Source of the DNA: Streptomyces halstedii
GTDB lineage: Bacteria; Actinomycetota; Actinomycetes; Streptomycetales; Streptomycetaceae
Reading direction: 5' to 3'
Assembly: GCA_000720535.1 (NCBI GenBank)
Contig: JOAZ01000006.1
Coordinates: 62,001-126,000 of the forward strand
DNA: 64,000 bases
Shown here one piece after another: positions 8,544 to 16,960 of the stretch. Under the pieces are notes generated by a model. It saw only the letters and a program-made list of their open reading frames with translations. It had not been told where the DNA came from and did not search any database. Made by a program: the position numbers and the translations under genes. The first letter of the stretch is position 1; the number at the start of each line of letters is the position of its first letter.

Positions 8544-9728
8544 ATGCCCGACAGCTCTGCCGCCCCTGCCGCCCTGTCCGACTCCACCGACCGCACCGAC
8601 CACCGGCCGGTCTACGTGGTCGGCGGTGGCCCCGGCGGCCTCGCCACCGCCGCGGCCCTGCGGGAGCGGGGCGTCCGGGCGGTGGTGCTGGAGAAGGCCG
8701 GGGACGTGGGCGACTCCTGGCGCCGCCACTACGAGCGGCTGCACCTGCACACCACCCGGCGGTGGTCGTCCCTGCCGGGGCTGGCGATGCCGCGCCGGTT
8801 CGGCCGCTGGGTCTCGCGCGCGGACATGGTGCGCTACCTGGAGAAGTACGCCGAGCACCACGACCTGGAGGTGGTGACCGGTGTCGAGGTGTCCCGGATA
8901 GACCGGGCCGCCGACGGTACGGGGTGGCGGCTGAGCGCCACCGGCGGGCGGGTGCTGACCGGCCGCGCGGTGGTCGTGGCGACCGGCTTCAACCACACAC
9001 CGCTGATCCCCGAGTGGCCCGGCCGCCAGGGCTTCACCGGCACGCTGCTGCACGCCGCCGACTACCGGGAGCCCGGCCCGTACGCGGGCAAGGACGTGCT
9101 GGTGGCCGGCATCGGCAACACCGGGGCCGAGATCGCCGTGGACCTGGTGGAGGGCGGCGCCGCCCGGGTACGGATAGCCGTGCGCACACCTCCGCACATC
9201 GTGCGCCGCTCCACGGCGGGCTGGCCCGCGCAGGCCACCGCCGTCCTGGTCCGCCGGCTGCCGGTCCCGCTGGTCGACGCGGCCGGGCGGCTGATGTGCC
9301 GGATCTCCGTGCCCGACCTGTCCGCGCACGGGCTGCCCCGCCCGCGCAAGGGCCTCTACTCCCGGGTGCGCCAGGGCGCGATCCCGGTCCAGGACGTCGG
9401 GCTGGTCGCCGCGGTGAAGAGCGGCCGGGTGGTCCCGGTGGCGGCCGTCGAGTCCTTCGACGGGGACGCGGTGGTGCTCGCCGACGGAACCAGGGCGACC
9501 CCGGACACGGTGATCGCCGCGACCGGGTACACGCGTTCGCTGGAGGGGCTGGTGGGCCACCTCGGCGTCCTGGACGACGGGGGCCGGCCCGTCGTGCGCG
9601 GAGCCCGCACGCCCAAGCAGGCACCCGGGCTCTACTTCACCGGCTTCACCAACCCGATCAGCGGGATGCTGCGCGAGATAGCCCGGGACGCCCGCAGGAC
9701 GGCGGCGAGGCTGGCCGCGAAGGGCTGA
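8544..9728 (+). CDS. Flavin-containing monooxygenase-type FAD/NAD(P) oxidoreductase
   Basis: This encodes 394 aa. The FAD Rossmann motif YVVGGGPGGLATAAALRERG begins about residue 22, a second nucleotide motif VLVAGIGNTGAEIAVDLVEGG lies near residue 185, and the ATGY signature of class B monooxygenases appears at IAATGYTRSL and earlier as VVATGFN. These features fit enzymes that use NAD(P)H and oxygen to hydroxylate soft nucleophiles or ketones. The start is uncertain: GTG 8493, ATG 8505, ATG 8511 and ATG 8544 are all in frame and none has a strong ribosome site. A TATCAT at 8501-8506 could be a -10 box, which favours 8544. The gene ends at a shared hairpin with the MFS gene. Confidence 0.85.
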   Translation: MPDSSAAPAALSDSTDRTDHRPVYVVGGGPGGLATAAALRERGVRAVVLEKAGDVGDSWRRHYERLHLHTTRRWSSLPGLAMPRRFGRWVSRADMVRYLEKYAEHHDLEVVTGVEVSRIDRAADGTGWRLSATGGRVLTGRAVVVATGFNHTPLIPEWPGRQGFTGTLLHAADYREPGPYAGKDVLVAGIGNTGAEIAVDLVEGGAARVRIAVRTPPHIVRRSTAGWPAQATAVLVRRLPVPLVDAAGRLMCRISVPDLSAHGLPRPRKGLYSRVRQGAIPVQDVGLVAAVKSGRVVPVAAVESFDGDAVVLADGTRATPDTVIAATGYTRSLEGLVGHLGVLDDGGRPVVRGARTPKQAPGLYFTGFTNPISGMLREIARDARRTAARLAAKG

Positions 9729-9749
9729 GGGGACAGGTCCTCTCGGCTG

Positions 9750-9765
9750 CCGGGGTCGGCCCCGG
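9750..9765. terminator. Short GC hairpin between convergent genes
   Basis: CCGGGG at 9750-9755 pairs with CCCCGG at 9760-9765 across a 4-nt loop, sitting between the stop of the monooxygenase and the stop of the MFS gene, so it can serve both strands. Confidence 0.5.
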
Positions 9766-11088
9766 TCAGGCCGCGCCCGCGCGGGGACGGCGGATGACCA
9801 GGGCCATCAGGGCCGCCGTGGCGCACATGGCTCCCGCCGCGTACCAGACGACGTCGTACGAGCCGAACGCGTCACGGGCCACCCCGCCCAGGAACGCGAC
9901 CAGGGCGGCGCCCACCTGGTGGGAGGCCAGCACCCAGCCGAAGACGATCGCGCTGTCCTCGCCGTACTGCTCACGGCACAGGGCCAGCGTCGGGGGGACG
10001 GTGGCGACCCAGTCCAGGCCGTAGAAGACGATGAAGAAGACCATCGGCGGATGCACGGACGGGGCCAGCAGCATGGGCAGGAAGAGCAGCGAGACGCCGC
10101 GCAGCGCGTAGTACAGGGCCAGCAGTCTGCGGGCGTCGAAGCGGTCCGTGAGCCATCCGCTGAAGATCGTGCCGATGACGTCGAAGACCCCGACGACCGC
10201 CAGCAACGAGGCCGCGGCGGTGATCGGCATGCCGTGGTCGTGCGCCGAGGGCACGAAGTGGGTGCGGATCAGGCCGTTGGTGGAGGCCCCGCAGATCGCG
10301 AACGTGCCGGCCAGCAGCCAGAAGGGGCCGGTACGGGCCGCGTCGAGCAGCACCCGCACCGCTCGGGTGGCGGCGCCCTTCGCGGGGGCGGGCTTCTCCA
10401 CGTACGCGCCGCCGTAGGGGGCGAGGCCCACGTCCGCCGGGTGGTCCCGCATCAGCAGCCAGACGAACGGGACGACGACGAGCGCGGCCAGAGCGACCGT
10501 CACCGAGGCCGGGCGCCAGCCGTGGCCGTCGACGATCCAGGCGCACAGGGGCAGGAAGACGAGCTGGCCGGAGGCCCCGGCCGCGGTCAGGATGCCGGTG
10601 ACCAGGCCCCGGCGGGCGACGAACCAGCGGTTGGTGACGGTCGCCGAGAACGCCATCGCCATCGATCCGGTGCCCAGGCCCACCAGCAGGCCCCAGTAGA
10701 GCATCAGCTGCCAGGCGGCGGTCATCCAGACACTGGCCAGCGCCCCGGCGGCCACCGCGCTCAGCGCCACGGCCACCACCCGGCGGATGCCGAACCGGTC
10801 CATCAGCGCCGCGGCGAACGGCGCGGTCAGCCCGTACAGGGCCATGTCGATGGAGACCGCCAGCCCGATCTCGCCACGGGACCAGCCGAACTCCGTGTGG
10901 AGCGGGTCGATCAGGAGGCCGGGCAGGGAGTTGAAGGCCGCGCCGCCGATGATCGTCACGAAGGTGACGGCGGCGACGATCCACGCCCGGTGGATCCGCG
11001 GGCGGGAGGGGTCGCGGAGCCACGCGGTACGGGAGGGGCGGCGGGGCGGGACGGTCTGGGCCGGCGCGCTGTCGGTGATCCGGTTCAC
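9766..11088 (-). CDS. Major facilitator superfamily transporter
   Basis: This encodes 440 aa with about twelve hydrophobic helices. The loop between helices 2 and 3 reads MDRFGIRRV, the usual MFS motif A (DRFGRR type), and a second copy SGWLTDRFDARR occurs in the C-terminal half. The overall pattern is that of the oxalate/formate antiporter-like (OFA) MFS branch, with GEIGLAVSIDMALYG in helix 2. I chose GTG 11088; an alternative GTG at 11163 lies 3 bp after the stop of the upstream DUF2809 gene and would give a 25-residue hydrophilic extension. Neither has a good ribosome site. The substrate is unknown. Confidence 0.85.
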   Translation of the reverse strand: MNRITDSAPAQTVPPRRPSRTAWLRDPSRPRIHRAWIVAAVTFVTIIGGAAFNSLPGLLIDPLHTEFGWSRGEIGLAVSIDMALYGLTAPFAAALMDRFGIRRVVAVALSAVAAGALASVWMTAAWQLMLYWGLLVGLGTGSMAMAFSATVTNRWFVARRGLVTGILTAAGASGQLVFLPLCAWIVDGHGWRPASVTVALAALVVVPFVWLLMRDHPADVGLAPYGGAYVEKPAPAKGAATRAVRVLLDAARTGPFWLLAGTFAICGASTNGLIRTHFVPSAHDHGMPITAAASLLAVVGVFDVIGTIFSGWLTDRFDARRLLALYYALRGVSLLFLPMLLAPSVHPPMVFFIVFYGLDWVATVPPTLALCREQYGEDSAIVFGWVLASHQVGAALVAFLGGVARDAFGSYDVVWYAAGAMCATAALMALVIRRPRAGAA

Positions 11089-11166
11089 GTCCCCCAGCGT
11101 CGTGGTCCGGCCGGTCCCGCACGAGCGGCCTGGATGCCACCCTTCGCAAGGATCGGGCCACACGGG

Positions 11167-11601
11167 TCAGACGTGCGCGAGGGTCCGCCGGGCGGTGAGG
11201 CGGGTGTGGACGGCCCACGCCAGGGCCGCGCCCACCGCGTACCAGAACAGGTCGGGGGCGTTGAACGTCGAGCCGAGGACCAGCCGGGCCGCCGTGCTGT
11301 GCCGGGACAGCTCGGCGGGCAGGTCCGTCAGTTGGGCCAGCTCCACCGCCCAGCTGACCGCCAGCGCGGTCCCGGCGGCCGTGAGCGGCCGCACCCGGGG
11401 CACCAGGAAGACCACCAGGGTGTGGATGAGTACGGTGTACAGGGCGTCCCCCGCGTACTTCGCGACCTCGCCGCCGGACACCGCGCGGACGCCGAGCCCC
11501 GCGGCCACGGTCAGGACGGCGGCAGCCGCGGCAGCCGCGCGGACAGCGGTGGCGGTGGCGGTGGCGGGAATGGACGCGTGGCCGGGGGACTTCTCCGTCA
11601 T
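11167..11601 (-). CDS. DUF2809-family small membrane protein
   Basis: This encodes 144 aa with four hydrophobic segments. The pattern KYAGDALYTVLIHTLVVFLVP and later GSTFNAPDLFWYAVGAALAW, with an acidic VELAQ between, matches the DUF2809 family as I know it. The ATG at 11601 is taken; an in-frame TTG at 11640 is possible. It reads in the same direction as the MFS gene and is separated from it by under 80 bp, so they may form a two-gene operon. It diverges from the AraC-type regulator at 11664, which could control it. The function of the family is not established. Confidence 0.75.
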   Translation of the reverse strand: MTEKSPGHASIPATATATAVRAAAAAAAVLTVAAGLGVRAVSGGEVAKYAGDALYTVLIHTLVVFLVPRVRPLTAAGTALAVSWAVELAQLTDLPAELSRHSTAARLVLGSTFNAPDLFWYAVGAALAWAVHTRLTARRTLAHV

Positions 11602-11663
11602 GGCGGTGACGTCTATCAGGCCGAAGCCGGAAGAACCCAATCCGTGGGAGAACAGGAGTCCGT

Positions 11664-12659
11664 GTGCCGCACCGTGTCGTGGTCCTCGCCCTCGACGGGC
11701 TGATCCCCTTCGAACTGGGCATCCCCCAGCGGATCTTCGGTCTCCCCCACAAGCCCGGCCCGCCCGGCCGGGGCGAGAAGCTGTACGAGGTCGTGACCTG
11801 TTCCACCCGGCCGCCGGGCCCGGTCCCCACCGACGCCGACTTCCACATCCTCGTGGAGCACGGCCCCGAGGCCCTGGCCACCGCAGACACCGTCGTCGTA
11901 CCCGCCTCGTACGCGCTGGGACCGGTCCACCGGGAGGGCAGGCTCACCGGCGAACTGGCCGCCGCCCTGGCCCACATCAGGCCGGGGACCCGGCTGGTGT
12001 CCATCTGCACGGGCGCCTACGTCCTCGCCGCCGCCGGATACCTCGACGGGCGCCCCGCCACCACGCACTGGTCCTCGGCCGACCACTTCCAGCGGCTCTT
12101 CCCGAAGGTCCGCGTCGATCCGGACGTGCTGTTCATCGACGACGGGGACGTGCTGACCTCGGCCGGGGTGGCCGCCGGCATCGACCTCTGCCTGCACATC
12201 GTGCGCCGCGACCACGGCACCGCCGTCGCCAACGACGTGGCCCGGCGCACCGTCGTACCGCCCCACCGCGACGGCGGCCAGGCGCAGTTCGTCCGGCGGC
12301 CGCTGCCGGAGACGGGTCTCGCCTCGACGGCGGCGGCGCGGGCCTGGGCGCTCGGGCGGCTGGACGGGCCGGTCTCGCTGCGGGAGATGGCGGCCCAGGA
12401 GTCCATGAGCGTACGGACGTTCACCCGCCGCTTCCGCGAGGAGGCCGGCGTCAGCCCGGGGCAGTGGCTGACGCGGCAGCGGGTGGAGCGGGCGCGGCAT
12501 CTGCTGGAGTCCACGGACCTGTCGGTCGACCGGGTGGCGCGCGACGCGGGGTTCGGTACGGCGGCCTCCCTGCGCCAGCACGTGCGGGCCGCGCTGGGCG
12601 TGTCACCGACGGCCTACCGGCGGACGTTCCGGACGAAGGCCATGGCACCGGGGAGCTGA
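11664..12659 (+). CDS. GlxA-type regulator: DJ-1/PfpI domain plus AraC DNA-binding domain
   Basis: This encodes 331 aa from GTG 11664 with AGGAG 5 bp upstream. Residues 1-185 form a class I glutamine-amidotransferase-like (DJ-1/PfpI) domain: VVVLALDGLIPFELGIPQRIF at the start and a nucleophile-elbow region VSICTGAYVLAAAG with a cysteine. Residues 220-325 contain two AraC helix-turn-helix units (SLREMAAQESMSVRTFTRRF and VDRVARDAGFGTAASLRQH). Proteins of this layout are transcription factors rather than proteases. It probably senses a small metabolite and acts on the divergent DUF2809/MFS genes or on distant targets. Confidence 0.9.
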   Translation: MPHRVVVLALDGLIPFELGIPQRIFGLPHKPGPPGRGEKLYEVVTCSTRPPGPVPTDADFHILVEHGPEALATADTVVVPASYALGPVHREGRLTGELAAALAHIRPGTRLVSICTGAYVLAAAGYLDGRPATTHWSSADHFQRLFPKVRVDPDVLFIDDGDVLTSAGVAAGIDLCLHIVRRDHGTAVANDVARRTVVPPHRDGGQAQFVRRPLPETGLASTAAARAWALGRLDGPVSLREMAAQESMSVRTFTRRFREEAGVSPGQWLTRQRVERARHLLESTDLSVDRVARDAGFGTAASLRQHVRAALGVSPTAYRRTFRTKAMAPGS

Positions 12660-12680
12660 GCGCGAAGGGGCCGGCCCGGC

Positions 12681-12741
12681 TCCTGAGCCCTCGGAGCCGG
12701 TGCCTGAACCGTCGGAGCCGGTCCCTGAATACTCGGAGCCG
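12681..12741. repeat. Three imperfect 20-21-bp tandem repeats
   Basis: Between two convergent stop codons (12659 and 12754) the unit CCTGA-N4-TCGGAGCCGG occurs three times (about 12681-12700, 12701-12721 and 12722-12741). I see no gene or classic hairpin in this stretch. Confidence 0.6.
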
Positions 12742-12753
12742 TGCGCCGGGCCC

Positions 12754-13236
12754 TCAGAGGCGTGCGCCGCCGAGGGCACCCGGCTGCTCACCCCGGGATC
12801 CTGAACGCTCACCCAGGGCGGCCGGCGGCTGCACCGGGACGCCCCGGTCGATCTCGCACCAGATCCGCTTCCCGGCGCCTTCGGGCTGCCAGCCCCAGCG
12901 GTCGGCCAGGCCGTCCACCAGCTCCAGACCCCGGCCGCCGGTGTCCTCACCCTCCGCGTGCCGCGGGCGGGGCGGGCGGCAGCTGGTGTCCGCCACCTCG
13001 ACCCGGACCGTGCCGGCCGACTCCGCCGAGCCGAACAGCATCCGCAGCACGGCCGGACAGCCCGTGTGGACCACCGCGTTGGTGACGAGCTCCGAGATGA
13101 GCAGGACGAGCGTCTCGGCGAGCGAGTCGTCGTCGTCCATCCCGGACCCGGCCAGCCGCGACCGCGCCCATCTGCGGGCCCGTCCCACCTCCGCGGGATC
13201 CGCCCCGACCTCCAGTTGAACCTGAAGCACCTGCAC
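12754..13236 (-). CDS. RsbW-like ATP-binding anti-sigma/regulatory kinase
   Basis: This encodes 160 aa from GTG 13236. The GHKL ATPase signature is visible: LVLLISELVTNAVVHTG (N box, about residues 43-59), VRVEVADTSCRPPRP (G1 box) and GGRGLELVDGLADRWGW (G2 box). Proteins of this size in streptomycetes act in partner switching by binding or phosphorylating STAS antagonists. A STAS protein is encoded 1.1 kb away at 14319-14693, so a pairing is possible but unproven. The final 30 residues are a Pro/Gly-rich tail with no domain. Confidence 0.88.
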   Translation of the reverse strand: MQVLQVQLEVGADPAEVGRARRWARSRLAGSGMDDDDSLAETLVLLISELVTNAVVHTGCPAVLRMLFGSAESAGTVRVEVADTSCRPPRPRHAEGEDTGGRGLELVDGLADRWGWQPEGAGKRIWCEIDRGVPVQPPAALGERSGSRGEQPGALGGARL

Positions 13237-13378
13237 CGCTCACACCATCCGAACCGGCGGACACATCGCCTCGCGTCTCCTCGGGATCACGGAACGTGAC
13301 TCCCCTACGAGACAGCATGGTTGACGTACAGTCACCGCAACAAGCGCTTCGGGCATATTCCAGCGTGAAGGAGTACCC

Positions 13379-13636
13379 GTGGTGCATACTGTGCGACGCG
13401 CGCTGCGGAGAGTCGAACAGAAGCGCGCCGACGCCCGGGTGATCCGCTCCCCGGCGGCTCCGGCACAGCTCCTCGGTCCGCGAGCGGATCGCGGGCCCCG
13501 GACCGGGGCGGCCGCGCGGGCCACCCCCGGAGTCCCTGGTTCCACAACCACTCGCATCCCACGGAGCGTACCCGAGCGGACGGGCCGACTCCGCCCGGTG
13601 ACCGGCCCGGACGAAAGTTCGGACCGACACCGGTAG
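13379..13636 (+). CDS. Possible small basic protein, 85 aa
   Basis: The GTG at 13379 is preceded by GAAGGAG with 5-nt spacing, better than many genes here, and opens an 85-codon frame rich in Arg, Ala and Pro (VHTVRRALRRVEQKRADAR at the N-terminus). Codon third positions are GC-rich only in the first third and drift later, and no domain is visible. It is divergent from the RsbW-like gene. It may be a real short gene, a leader peptide, or chance. The rest of the 13237-13725 gap shows nothing except CAAGCGG repeats near 13698-13722. Confidence 0.3.
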   Translation: MVHTVRRALRRVEQKRADARVIRSPAAPAQLLGPRADRGPRTGAAARATPGVPGSTTTRIPRSVPERTGRLRPVTGPDESSDRHR

Positions 13637-13725
13637 CGCTGCGTCACCCTCCGGCCTGCGCCGGTCGGCCGGGGCGGTCGCCCGAGCGGTGCCCCCTCAA
13701 GCGGCGCCTCTCAAGCGGGCACCTC

Positions 13726-14250
13726 TCACGTGTCCGGTGCCACCACCGTGAAGTAGGCCGAGAACGCGGCGACCGCGTCCGCCTCGGCGACACGGCCGTC
13801 GCCGTCGCCGTCCAGGCTCCGGGCCGCCACACCCGCGACGTCGTCGGCGGCGCCCAGCACCCGCAGGGCCCGCTCGACGGCCTCGACCGGGGCCGAGCCC
13901 GCGGAGCCGTCGCCGCCCGCCACGTCGAGCGCGGCCCGCAGGAAGGGCCGGGCGATCTCCGCGAACCGCTCCGGGCTGTCCCGCAGCCGCTTCACCGCGC
14001 CGCCCACGAACTCCGCGCGGTTGACCCGCTGGTCGCCGTCCACGTCCGCGATCCCCGCCATGCCCTGCCAGAAGGCCTCGGCACCCGAGTAGAGCGCCTG
14101 CCCCTTGTCGCAGCGGGCCCGCGTGCCGAACTCCGCGAGCAGCCGGGCCGCCGCGGCGTCGAAGTCCGCGCGGTCGATGTACCCGTTGCCGTCCTGGTCG
14201 AAGGCCGCGAAACGATGAGCGATCTTGCGCTCGTACTCTGCGCTGTCCAT
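13726..14250 (-). CDS. EF-hand calcium-binding protein
   Basis: This encodes 174 aa from ATG 14250. Three canonical EF-hand loops are visible: DQDGNGYIDRADF (about residue 18), DVDGDQRVNRAEF (about residue 68) and DGDGDGRVAEADA (about residue 150). A fourth, degenerate site lies in the middle. The length and spacing match calerythrin-like sarcoplasmic calcium-binding proteins of actinomycetes. There is no signal peptide, so it probably buffers or senses calcium in the cytoplasm. It is transcribed with, and 69 bp downstream of, the STAS gene. Related Streptomyces proteins (Cab family) affect spore germination and aerial growth, but I cannot assign this one to a named member. Confidence 0.9.
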   Translation of the reverse strand: MDSAEYERKIAHRFAAFDQDGNGYIDRADFDAAAARLLAEFGTRARCDKGQALYSGAEAFWQGMAGIADVDGDQRVNRAEFVGGAVKRLRDSPERFAEIARPFLRAALDVAGGDGSAGSAPVEAVERALRVLGAADDVAGVAARSLDGDGDGRVAEADAVAAFSAYFTVVAPDT

Positions 14251-14318
14251 GCCGGGAGCGTACGACGTCCGGCACCTCACGTGTCACCCCGTCCGCCGGC
14301 GGCGCCACCACCCGCCGC

Positions 14319-14693
14319 TCACGCTCCGAGCGGCCGTGACACCCCGTCGGTGGCGGCCCCGGCGTCCGGGTAGACCTCGAAGAGCCGGCGCACCCCGAGG
14401 GCGCCGAGCACCTTGTTGACGTGGGAGCCGTCCTCCGCCCCCCGGGCCGGGAGTATCAGCCGCAGCCGTCCGCCGCAGGACTTCATGAGGCGGCGGGTGG
14501 CGATCAGGACGTTGACGCCGCTGGAGTCGCAGAAGAAGACGCCCGCGAGGTCCAGGACCAGGTCGTGCCGGCCGTCGGCCACGGCCCCGTGGACGGACTG
14601 GCGCACCGCGGTGGCGGACGCGATGTCGAGCTCGCCGCGGATCCGCAGCACGGTCCACGCGCCCTGCTCGCTCTCGTCCACCTTCAGCGCCAC
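14319..14693 (-). CDS. STAS-domain anti-sigma factor antagonist
   Basis: This encodes 124 aa from ATG 14693. The STAS fold is recognised by WTVLRIRGELDIASA at the N-terminus and LVLDLAGVFFCDSSGVNVL near residues 46-64, where the first serine of the DSSG motif is the expected phosphorylation site. In partner switching the unphosphorylated form frees a sigma factor from an RsbW-type kinase. A divergent sigma-factor gene starts 291 bp away and an RsbW-like gene lies nearby. The C-terminal tail after residue 105 is divergent. Confidence 0.9.
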   Translation of the reverse strand: MALKVDESEQGAWTVLRIRGELDIASATAVRQSVHGAVADGRHDLVLDLAGVFFCDSSGVNVLIATRRLMKSCGGRLRLILPARGAEDGSHVNKVLGALGVRRLFEVYPDAGAATDGVSRPLGA

Positions 14694-14818
14694 GCCACTG
14701 GACCTCTCGTTCCGGGTGGTTCCGGAGGATCCGGAAGTTTCCGTTCCCCCTCGCGGCTGCCCGCGCCGGGCGCCCGCGAAACACCGGTGCGCTCATCGGC
14801 CCGGCTCATGTTCCCTCT

Positions 14819-14845
14819 ACAAATGATCACTTACTGATCGTTTGT
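14819..14845. promoter_or_regulatory. Inverted repeat in the STAS/sigma divergent region
   Basis: ACAAATGATC at 14819-14828 and GATCGTTTGT at 14836-14845 are reverse complements with one mismatch and a 7-nt spacer. The site is AT-richer than its surroundings and lies between two divergent regulatory genes, so it is a candidate operator for one or both. Confidence 0.45.
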
Positions 14846-14984
14846 CCGGCGGCTACACGGCAAGACGTGACGTATTCCCTATCATCTGGCGCCACTCGGG
14901 GGACGTACTTGGTGCAAAGGTACGTGGACCCGAGAGGCTGCCTACTACATTCGACGTGACGAGGGGCACAGAGCTGGGGGCCGG

Positions 14985-15566
14985 ATGGCGAAGGACGCAC
15001 CACCACGCTGGGACCGCCGCATGCAGCAGCGGCTGACGCGCGGCGAGGCGGCGGCCCTCGGCGAGCTCTACGACCGCTTCGCCCCGCTGGTGCACAGCCA
15101 GGCCCATCGCATGCTCGACGACGAGGAGGCCGCGGACCTGGTGACCCGGGAGGTCTTCGGTCACATCTGGGAGAACCCGGACGCCTACGACCCCGCGCAG
15201 GGGCCGATGCGGTCCTGGGTGGCCCGGCTCACCCACCGCCGCTGTGTGGAGCGGCTCCGCGCGACGCACGGCGAGGCGGAGGGACCCGACGCCGGGGCGC
15301 ACCACCAGGAGCTGGAGCAGCGGGTGCGCAGGGCCACGGCCGCGGCCCGCGCCGACTACATCGTCGCCTCCATGCCCGCTTCGCTGCGGGCGGCCCTGGA
15401 GCTGGCGTACATCCAGCGCCGCGACTACCGCCAGGCCGCCGCCGACCTGGGAGTCACCGGGGACGAGGCCCGGCGCCGGCTGCGGCTCGGGCTCCAGCTG
15501 CTCTCCACCGCGAACCCCCGCCCGCCCGAGGGGTCGGGGCCGCCCGGATACGGACCGACACCATGA
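14985..15566 (+). CDS. ECF-like sigma-70 family RNA polymerase sigma factor
   Basis: This encodes 193 aa from ATG 14985 after GGGGG. Region 2 spans about residues 22-95 (ALGELYDRFAPLVHSQAHRML, then MRSWVARLTHRRCVERLRA) and region 4 about 120-170 (LRAALELAYIQRRDYRQAAADLGVTGDEARRRLRLGLQLL). The region-4 helix-turn-helix is shorter and less typical than in classic ECFs, and region 2.2 is fairly divergent. Its stop overlaps the start of the anti-sigma gene in an ATGA arrangement, the standard layout of a sigma/anti-sigma pair. Confidence 0.88.
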   Translation: MAKDAPPRWDRRMQQRLTRGEAAALGELYDRFAPLVHSQAHRMLDDEEAADLVTREVFGHIWENPDAYDPAQGPMRSWVARLTHRRCVERLRATHGEAEGPDAGAHHQELEQRVRRATAAARADYIVASMPASLRAALELAYIQRRDYRQAAADLGVTGDEARRRLRLGLQLLSTANPRPPEGSGPPGYGPTP

Positions 15567-16838
15567 GCTGGGAGACCGGTGGCACAGGCCGCGAGAACGA
15601 GGATCTGGACGCCGGGCGCATACCGCGGCCCCGGGCCGCCGTGGAGGAACACGCGCTCCGGGCGCCCGCCGGAGGCGACGGGAACGGTCCGGGCGACGGG
15701 AACGGTCCGGGCGGCGCGGACGGTCCGGGCGGCGGGGTGCTGAGCCACCAGGTCCTCAAGTCGCTGCTCGGCGCGTGGGCGCTGTCCGCCTGCTCGGCGG
15801 AGGAGACCGCCGCGGTGGAGGAGCACCTCACCGAGTGCGCCCGCTGCGCCGAGGAGGCGCTGCGGCTGCGCGACGCCGTGGGCCTCCTGCACTCCGGCCG
15901 CAGCCTGGACCTGGATCCGATGCTCCGCTCCCGGGTGCTGGAGGGCTGCCTCGGCCGCCGTCCCGCGCGCATCCCGGTACCGTCCTGGGCCGCCCCGTAC
16001 GACGCGGAGACCGCCCGGCTCGACGCCCTGCTGCGGGACTTCGGTGACGCGGAGTGGCACGCGCCGGTGCGGCTGCGGTGGTACGAGGACGAGCGGTCGT
16101 CGCAGCGCAGGACGACGGTGGCCGGGGGTGATCCGCCATCTGACGGCGGTCGACGGCCTCGTCTCCGCCGCCCTCGGCCTGGACGATCCCCTGGGGAGCG
16201 GCGTGAAGCCGCTCTCGCCGACCGAGCGGACCGAAACGTACTGGGCGGCCGCTTATCAGCCACCGACCCGTGCCGTCCGCGAACCCTGGCGCGACCAGGG
16301 CCACACGCTCGTCCGGACGGTGTCGTTCGCCGGCCGGGGCGTCGGTGAGATCTCGGTGCCCTACGGCGGCTTCGCGCTCCCCTTGCGGGACGCGCTGCTG
16401 GAGCGGGCCTTCGAGTGCTGGGTGCACGGCGGCGACATCGCGAAGGCGGTGGACTACCCGCACGAACCGCCCTCGGCACCGCATCTGCACCGTCTGATCG
16501 ACCTGGCGGTCAGGCTCCTGCCCGCCACCCTCGCCGGGCGCCGCCGCGCGGGACTGGCCGCACCGGCCCGCGGGCTGGTCGCGGCGGGTTCGCCGGGGCG
16601 CTCGCTCCATCTGGAGGTGGAGGGCAAGGGCGGCGGTGACTGGTACATCGCGCTGGACTCACCGGCGGCCGTGGGCTCCCCGGACCACGCGGTGGCACGG
16701 GTCGCCCTGGACGGCGTGGAGTTCTGCCGGCTGGTCGCCGGACACGTCCCGCCGGTGGAGGCGGCGGCCGGGCAGGAGGGCGACCGGGAGGCGATCAACG
16801 ACGTGCTGACCGCGGCGGCGTCCCTCAGCCGCCTCTGA
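15563..16838 (+). pseudogene. Anti-sigma factor, zf-HC2 plus MDMPI domains, split by a one-base frameshift
   Basis: The reading frame from ATG 15563 encodes a zinc-binding anti-sigma domain (HQVLKSLLGAWALSACS, then EEHLTECARCAEEAL, the H-x3-C-x2-C site) and the start of a mycothiol-dependent maleylpyruvate isomerase-like (MDMPI) domain (YDAETARLDALLRDF). At the run of five Gs at 16124-16128 this frame leaves the family pattern and becomes Arg/Pro-rich. The +1 frame resumes the domain at once (GVIRHLTAVDGLVSAALGLDD) and continues to the stop at 16838. Skipping one G gives a 424-aa product of normal length. The gene overlaps the sigma gene by 4 bp. It is either a real inactivating indel, a programmed slip, or a base-calling error. 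Confidence 0.85.
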
Positions 16839-16960
16839 CCGCCGGGCCCGGAGGCTTCGAAGCCGGGCGGGGCGCCCGGCCCGAGGGCCGGAAGCCGGGC
16901 CCGGAGGCCTGGAAGCCCAGCCGGGCGCGCGGCCCGGAGGTCAGAAGCCGGGCCCGCGTC
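16839..16960. repeat. GC-rich imperfect repeats between convergent genes
   Basis: The short motif GGCCCGGAGG-N-GAAGCC recurs about three times between the stops at 16838 and 16961, with local hairpin potential such as GGCTTCGAAGCC. It probably helps termination. I see no coding sequence. Confidence 0.55.

Noticed and set aside
16044-16838. Separate 264-codon gene
   Set aside because: Its first 28 codons read as a frame-shifted continuation of the zf-HC2 gene; treated as the second half of one broken gene.
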